Shown here one piece after another: positions 39,938 through 43,026 of a DNA stretch of 43,026 nucleotides. The DNA comes from JAUIEH01 sp964483375 (GTDB lineage Bacteria; Pseudomonadota; Alphaproteobacteria; Caulobacterales; Maricaulaceae). Location: assembly GCA_964483375.1 (NCBI GenBank), contig CAZABJ010000020.1:1-43026 (forward strand), written 5' to 3'. Each line of letters opens with the position of its first letter. Position 1 is the first letter of the stretch. A model generated the notes under the pieces. The model searched no databases. It was given only the letters and a program-made list of their open reading frames with translations, and had not been told where the DNA came from. The position numbers and the translations under genes were made by a program.

Positions 39938-41559
39938 TGTCGCGTCATATGCGTTTCGGAGCCGCGCTTTCGGCCGCCCTAATCATGACCGCCGCCTGCG
40001 GCGGCGGCGGTCCGAGCGAGAACGCTGACGAGCTCGTCAGAATTCTCCACCGCGGGAACACCGCCGAGCCCTACTCCCTGGATCCGCATAAGGCGAGCGG
40101 CACGTGGGAAAACAACATCATCGGCGACATGTTCGTCGGGCTTTTCACCGAGAACGCTGAGGGCGACCCGATCCCCGGCATGGCCGAGGAATGGTTGGTG
40201 AGCGACGACGGGCTCGTCTGGACCTTCACGCTCCGCGAAGCGCAGTGGTCGGACGGCGAACCGGTGACGGCGGGGGACTTCGTGTTCGCCATGCGCCGCA
40301 TTCTCAATCCCGATACGTTGGCCCAATACGCCTCCCTCTTGTATCTCATCGAGAACGCCGAAGCGGTGAACGGCGGGGCTTCGCCGGAAACGCTTGGCGT
40401 GCGCGCCATCGACGACCGAACGTTGGAAATCCGACTTGAACATCCCGCGCCTTATCTTCCCGGGCTGCTGACCCACTACACCTCTTTCCCGGTGCCGGCG
40501 CATGTGGTGGCCGAGCATGGGGACCGTTGGATCCGTCCTGAGAACGTTCAGGTGAACGGCCCCTATCGCTTGGTGGAGTGGCGCACCAACGACTATGTGC
40601 GCGTCGTGCGAAACGAGCTGTTCTTCGACAACGACAATGTCTGTCTTGACGAAATCTTTTACTACCCGACCAATGACGCGAACACCGCCGAGCGTCGGGT
40701 GCGCAATGGCGAGCTGGACTTAAACAACGAATTTCCCGGCCAACGGATCGACTTTTTCCGCTCGGAAATCCCTGACTACGTTCAAGTCAGCCCGGCTCTG
40801 AATACCGCCTATCTTTCGTTCAATACGCTCAATCCTCCGTTTGATGACCCTCGGGTGCGCCAGGCGCTCGCCATGGCGGTCGACAACGAGTTCATCGTCA
40901 ACGAGATCCTCCAAGCCGGTCAGATCCCCGCGCACGCCATCGTGCCGCCGGGCATCGCAAATTACGGCGGCGAAGCGCGATCGAGCTGGGCGGACACCCC
41001 GATTGCGGAGCGGCGCGCGGAAGCCCGTCGTTTGTTAGAGGAAGCCGGCTTCGGCCCGGACAATCCGCTGCGGTTTGAATACACCCACCGCAACACCGCC
41101 GATAATCCGCGTGTGGCGCCGGTGCTCCGGGATGATTGGAGCCAAATCGCTGATTGGGTTCGGGCCGATATCGCCGGCATCGAAACGCAGACCCACTACC
41201 AAAATCTCCGGGCGCGGAACTTCCAGGTCGGCGACGCCGGATGGGTGGCGGACTACAACGACGCCCAGAACTATCTCTTCTTGTTCGAGAGCCGCACCGC
41301 GGAGCTCAACTACGCCAGCTATAACAGCCCCGAATATGACCGGCTCTTGAGAGAAGCCAACTTGGAGCTCGACTTGGAGCAGCGGGCGGAGATTCTCGCA
41401 CAAGCGGAGCAGCTCCTGCTCGACGACGCGCCGATCGCGCCGCTGTGGTTCCAGGTCAACAAGTCCCTGGTCAATCCCCGCGTCACGGGTTGGGTTGAAA
41501 ATCCGGTGCGGGTCAACCGCTCCCGCTACTTATGCTTCGCCGACGGCGCGACGGAGTAG
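39934..41559 (+). CDS. oppA: Peptide ABC transporter substrate-binding lipoprotein (OppA type)
   Basis: Periplasmic peptide-binding lipoprotein of the oppBC importer, 541 residues. Signal peptide ends in a lipobox-like TAAC (Cys22) followed by a GGGG tether. The family-5 binding fold is evident: EPYSLDPHKASG near the start, MAEEWLVSDDGLVWTFTLRE, GEPVTAGDFVFAMRRI, and NTAYLSFNTLNPPFDDPRVR. The C-terminal IAPLWFQVNKSLVNPRVTG is typical too. AAGGG precedes ATG 39934; a second ATG follows directly. It is separated from oppC by the minus-strand exported-protein gene and may have its own promoter. Confidence 0.92.
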   Translation: MMSRHMRFGAALSAALIMTAACGGGGPSENADELVRILHRGNTAEPYSLDPHKASGTWENNIIGDMFVGLFTENAEGDPIPGMAEEWLVSDDGLVWTFTLREAQWSDGEPVTAGDFVFAMRRILNPDTLAQYASLLYLIENAEAVNGGASPETLGVRAIDDRTLEIRLEHPAPYLPGLLTHYTSFPVPAHVVAEHGDRWIRPENVQVNGPYRLVEWRTNDYVRVVRNELFFDNDNVCLDEIFYYPTNDANTAERRVRNGELDLNNEFPGQRIDFFRSEIPDYVQVSPALNTAYLSFNTLNPPFDDPRVRQALAMAVDNEFIVNEILQAGQIPAHAIVPPGIANYGGEARSSWADTPIAERRAEARRLLEEAGFGPDNPLRFEYTHRNTADNPRVAPVLRDDWSQIADWVRADIAGIETQTHYQNLRARNFQVGDAGWVADYNDAQNYLFLFESRTAELNYASYNSPEYDRLLREANLELDLEQRAEILAQAEQLLLDDAPIAPLWFQVNKSLVNPRVTGWVENPVRVNRSRYLCFADGATE

Positions 41560-41574
41560 GGTGCGCGGCGCGTC

Positions 41575-42612
41575 GTGATCCAAGAAGACGACATTGAACG
41601 CTTGGCCGGCGGCGTCACGGAAGCCGCCGTCGCCGACGCCGCGGCGGGGATGGCCGCCGGCCGCGCCCGCCGAGGCGGTGAGCACTGTCGTAATTGCGGC
41701 GCGCCGCTTACTGGGCGCTATTGCGGAAGCTGCGGGCAGCTGGCTGACGACTATCAGCGTCCGCTTTGGCGTCTCATCGCCGAAATCGTTGGCGATTTGT
41801 TCGCAATTGAGGGCCGGTTCGCGCGCACCGTGCCCACTCTCTTGTTCCGTCCCGGACGGGTGTCGGCGCGATATTTGGCCGGACACCGCGCGGATTACGT
41901 GCCGCCCTTCCGGTTGTTCCTGGTGGCCAGCGTCGTTTTCTTTCTCGCGGCTTGGTCCTTCACGCCGACACTCGACGCCCAGGAGATGAGCGCCGGCGCC
42001 GCGGGCAATACGCTCGACGCCGAAAGCGGCCAACAATTTCGAGACGAGGTGAAATGCGCCATCGCCGGCACGTTCATTCCCGACGTAGCGCCGTCCGAGA
42101 CATGTGCGGCGCTCATCGATGCGGGCGAAATCGAGGTCCAGAGCGATATGGATTTCTCCGCATCGCTTTCGTTGGAGGATCGCGTTTGGATCACAGGGCA
42201 GCTGCAGACGGCGGTCGACCGTCCCGAGGATTGGGTCGCGGCGATGCAGCGTTGGTCGCCGCGGCTTGTTTTCGTGCTGTGCCCGCTCTTTGCGATCTAT
42301 CTCGGCCTATTGCATTTCTGGAGAAGAAAGCTCTACTTTTTCAATCACCTGGTGGTCTCGCTGCACTTTCATGCTTTCCTGTTTCTGTGGGCGCTTTTGT
42401 GCATGGCGGCGACCGTCGTCATCCCCGGATGGCTCGCGTTCTTGGTTTTTCTCGCATGGGCGAATGTCGCGCTTTATCGCACTTTGCGCGAAGCCTATGG
42501 CGATGGCCGCGTCTTAGCGGTCGCGCGGGTCTTGTTGCTTGACCTCGCCAACGCCTTCACCCTCAGTTTCGCCGCATTGGCGCTGATGGCGCTCGGCGTC
42601 GCGTTTGTTTAG
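41575..42612 (+). CDS. DUF3667 membrane protein
   Basis: A 345-residue integral membrane protein. An N-terminal zinc-ribbon-like motif (Cys38, Cys41, Cys50, Cys53 in CRNCGAPL and YCGSCGQ) is followed by the family segment with LLFRPGRVSARYLAGHRADYVPPFRLFLVAS. A periplasmic or cytoplasmic loop (about 135-225) and then three to four hydrophobic segments follow. The DUF3667 function is not known. The start is GTG 41575, 15 bases after oppA; no clear ribosome-binding site is seen. The cysteine motif at the start gives good confidence in the family. Confidence 0.85.
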   Translation: MIQEDDIERLAGGVTEAAVADAAAGMAAGRARRGGEHCRNCGAPLTGRYCGSCGQLADDYQRPLWRLIAEIVGDLFAIEGRFARTVPTLLFRPGRVSARYLAGHRADYVPPFRLFLVASVVFFLAAWSFTPTLDAQEMSAGAAGNTLDAESGQQFRDEVKCAIAGTFIPDVAPSETCAALIDAGEIEVQSDMDFSASLSLEDRVWITGQLQTAVDRPEDWVAAMQRWSPRLVFVLCPLFAIYLGLLHFWRRKLYFFNHLVVSLHFHAFLFLWALLCMAATVVIPGWLAFLVFLAWANVALYRTLREAYGDGRVLAVARVLLLDLANAFTLSFAALALMALGVAFV

Positions 42613-42917
42613 AGGGCCGTCGCGCGGGCTGACCGCATGGCGGCGGCCGCCAGGCTCAAACGTTGCCGAAGCCCAACTTTCATAATTGCTTAAGCCCTAG
42701 TCTGCTCGGCGACTCATCCGTTGCTATAGCGCCACACGTGGCCGCGAAAGCGAGAAGACGCCCTAGGAATACGCTTCTGAGATTTGACGGAAATTTGACG
42801 ACGCGCGTAGCGTAGCGGTCGGTAGTGACGGGGGATAACCCTCGCGCCCGGGGGTTTGACCGCCTGTTCTTCAGAGCGGGCGGCCGCAAAACAAGACGAT
42901 TTCGAAGGGGTTCAATC
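42613..42917. other. Intergenic region upstream of the last gene
   Basis: About 305 bases without a gene or recognisable RNA. TTTGACG occurs twice with an 11-base period (42783-42789 and 42794-42800), either of which could serve as a -35 box. A short stem AACCC/GGGTT lies around 42838-42859. These would fit a promoter region for the gene at 42918, but no -10 box is convincing. Confidence 0.35.
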
Positions 42918-43026
42918 GTGAGCATGACGACGAAGCGGGAGCGCCTGCTGCGCTCCACGATTCTAGCGGGTGTAGCGAGCGCCGTTGCCTTTACGGGCTT
43001 CACGCCGGCTTTCGCCCAGGATGAAG
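42918..43026 (+). CDS. Exported protein start, probably TonB-dependent receptor (truncated)
   Basis: Only the first 36 codons are in the window. The GTG at 42918 has AAGGGG seven bases upstream; ATG 42924 is a second choice two codons later. The residues form a signal peptide: basic start (TTKRERLLRS), hydrophobic core (TILAGVASAVAFTGFTPAFA) and then QDE, the form commonly seen in TonB-dependent receptors of this group. The receptor call is an inference from signal style; only the export signal is directly visible. Confidence 0.55.
   Translation, partial: MSMTTKRERLLRSTILAGVASAVAFTGFTPAFAQDE

Noticed and set aside
1..43026. CRISPR array, tRNA or rRNA genes, insertion sequence or prophage
   Set aside because: I saw no regularly spaced repeats, no tRNA-like cloverleaf or T-loop sequence in the intergenic regions, and no transposase or phage protein.

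Overview
The window looks like a piece of a high-G+C alphaproteobacterial chromosome, most likely from the Caulobacterales/Hyphomonadales/Maricaulales group. The basis is family-level recognition by eye (CpaF-TadB-TadC pilus genes, a CycM-type membrane cytochrome c, SapC-like, DM13, DUF2780 and DUF3667 proteins, TonB receptors with typical alphaproteobacterial signal peptides), not a database search. It is a draft assembly: two runs of exactly 100 N are each flanked by identical 55-base ends, as expected of contigs that overlap by one k-mer.

Layout. 1-3822: end of a tad/cpa pilus operon (cpaF, tadB, tadC) with a convergent TadD-like lipoprotein. 3938-7535: M17 aminopeptidase, MarR regulator, assembly gap, an orphan membrane-anchored protein, and an HPt/response-regulator pair whose HPt gene seems broken by a 7-base tandem duplication. 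7604-11785: CycM cytochrome, prephenate dehydratase, a carboxymuconolactone-decarboxylase-like protein, NudC and the SRP RNA gene with a visible promoter. 11962-21249: mainly metabolic and envelope genes (M3 peptidase, TlpA-like lipoprotein, thiolase, a TPR protein, DUF2780, DM13, YjbQ, hydrolase, thioesterase). 21326-24006: divergent Zur-like regulator and ZnuD-like TonB receptor sharing a short operator-like region. 24391-31793: OmpW, SapC-like protein, MaoC-like protein, DsbD/ScsB-type reductase with a redoxin, and glucose-6-phosphate isomerase. 31794-34808: a gene-poor stretch with a candidate small RNA and repeated CATGAC sites, followed by a very unusual secreted protein. 35053-43026: MBL-fold hydrolase, an ATP-grasp-like orphan, an oligopeptide ABC transporter (oppB, oppC, oppA), a DUF3667 protein and the start of an exported protein.

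The strongest candidate for something new is the 748-residue exported protein at 32562-34808. It joins a caspase-like peptidase domain with a complete His/Cys dyad, a c-type cytochrome domain with an intact CASCH haem site but no Met at the usual axial position, and a C-terminal formylglycine-generating-enzyme-like fold lacking the catalytic cysteines. The cytochrome part closely resembles the separate CycM protein encoded at 7604-8404, which makes the loss of the Met ligand readable directly from this window. The other original observations are the HPt frameshift, the paired assembly overlaps, the candidate RNA upstream of the fusion gene, and the Zur/ZnuD control region.
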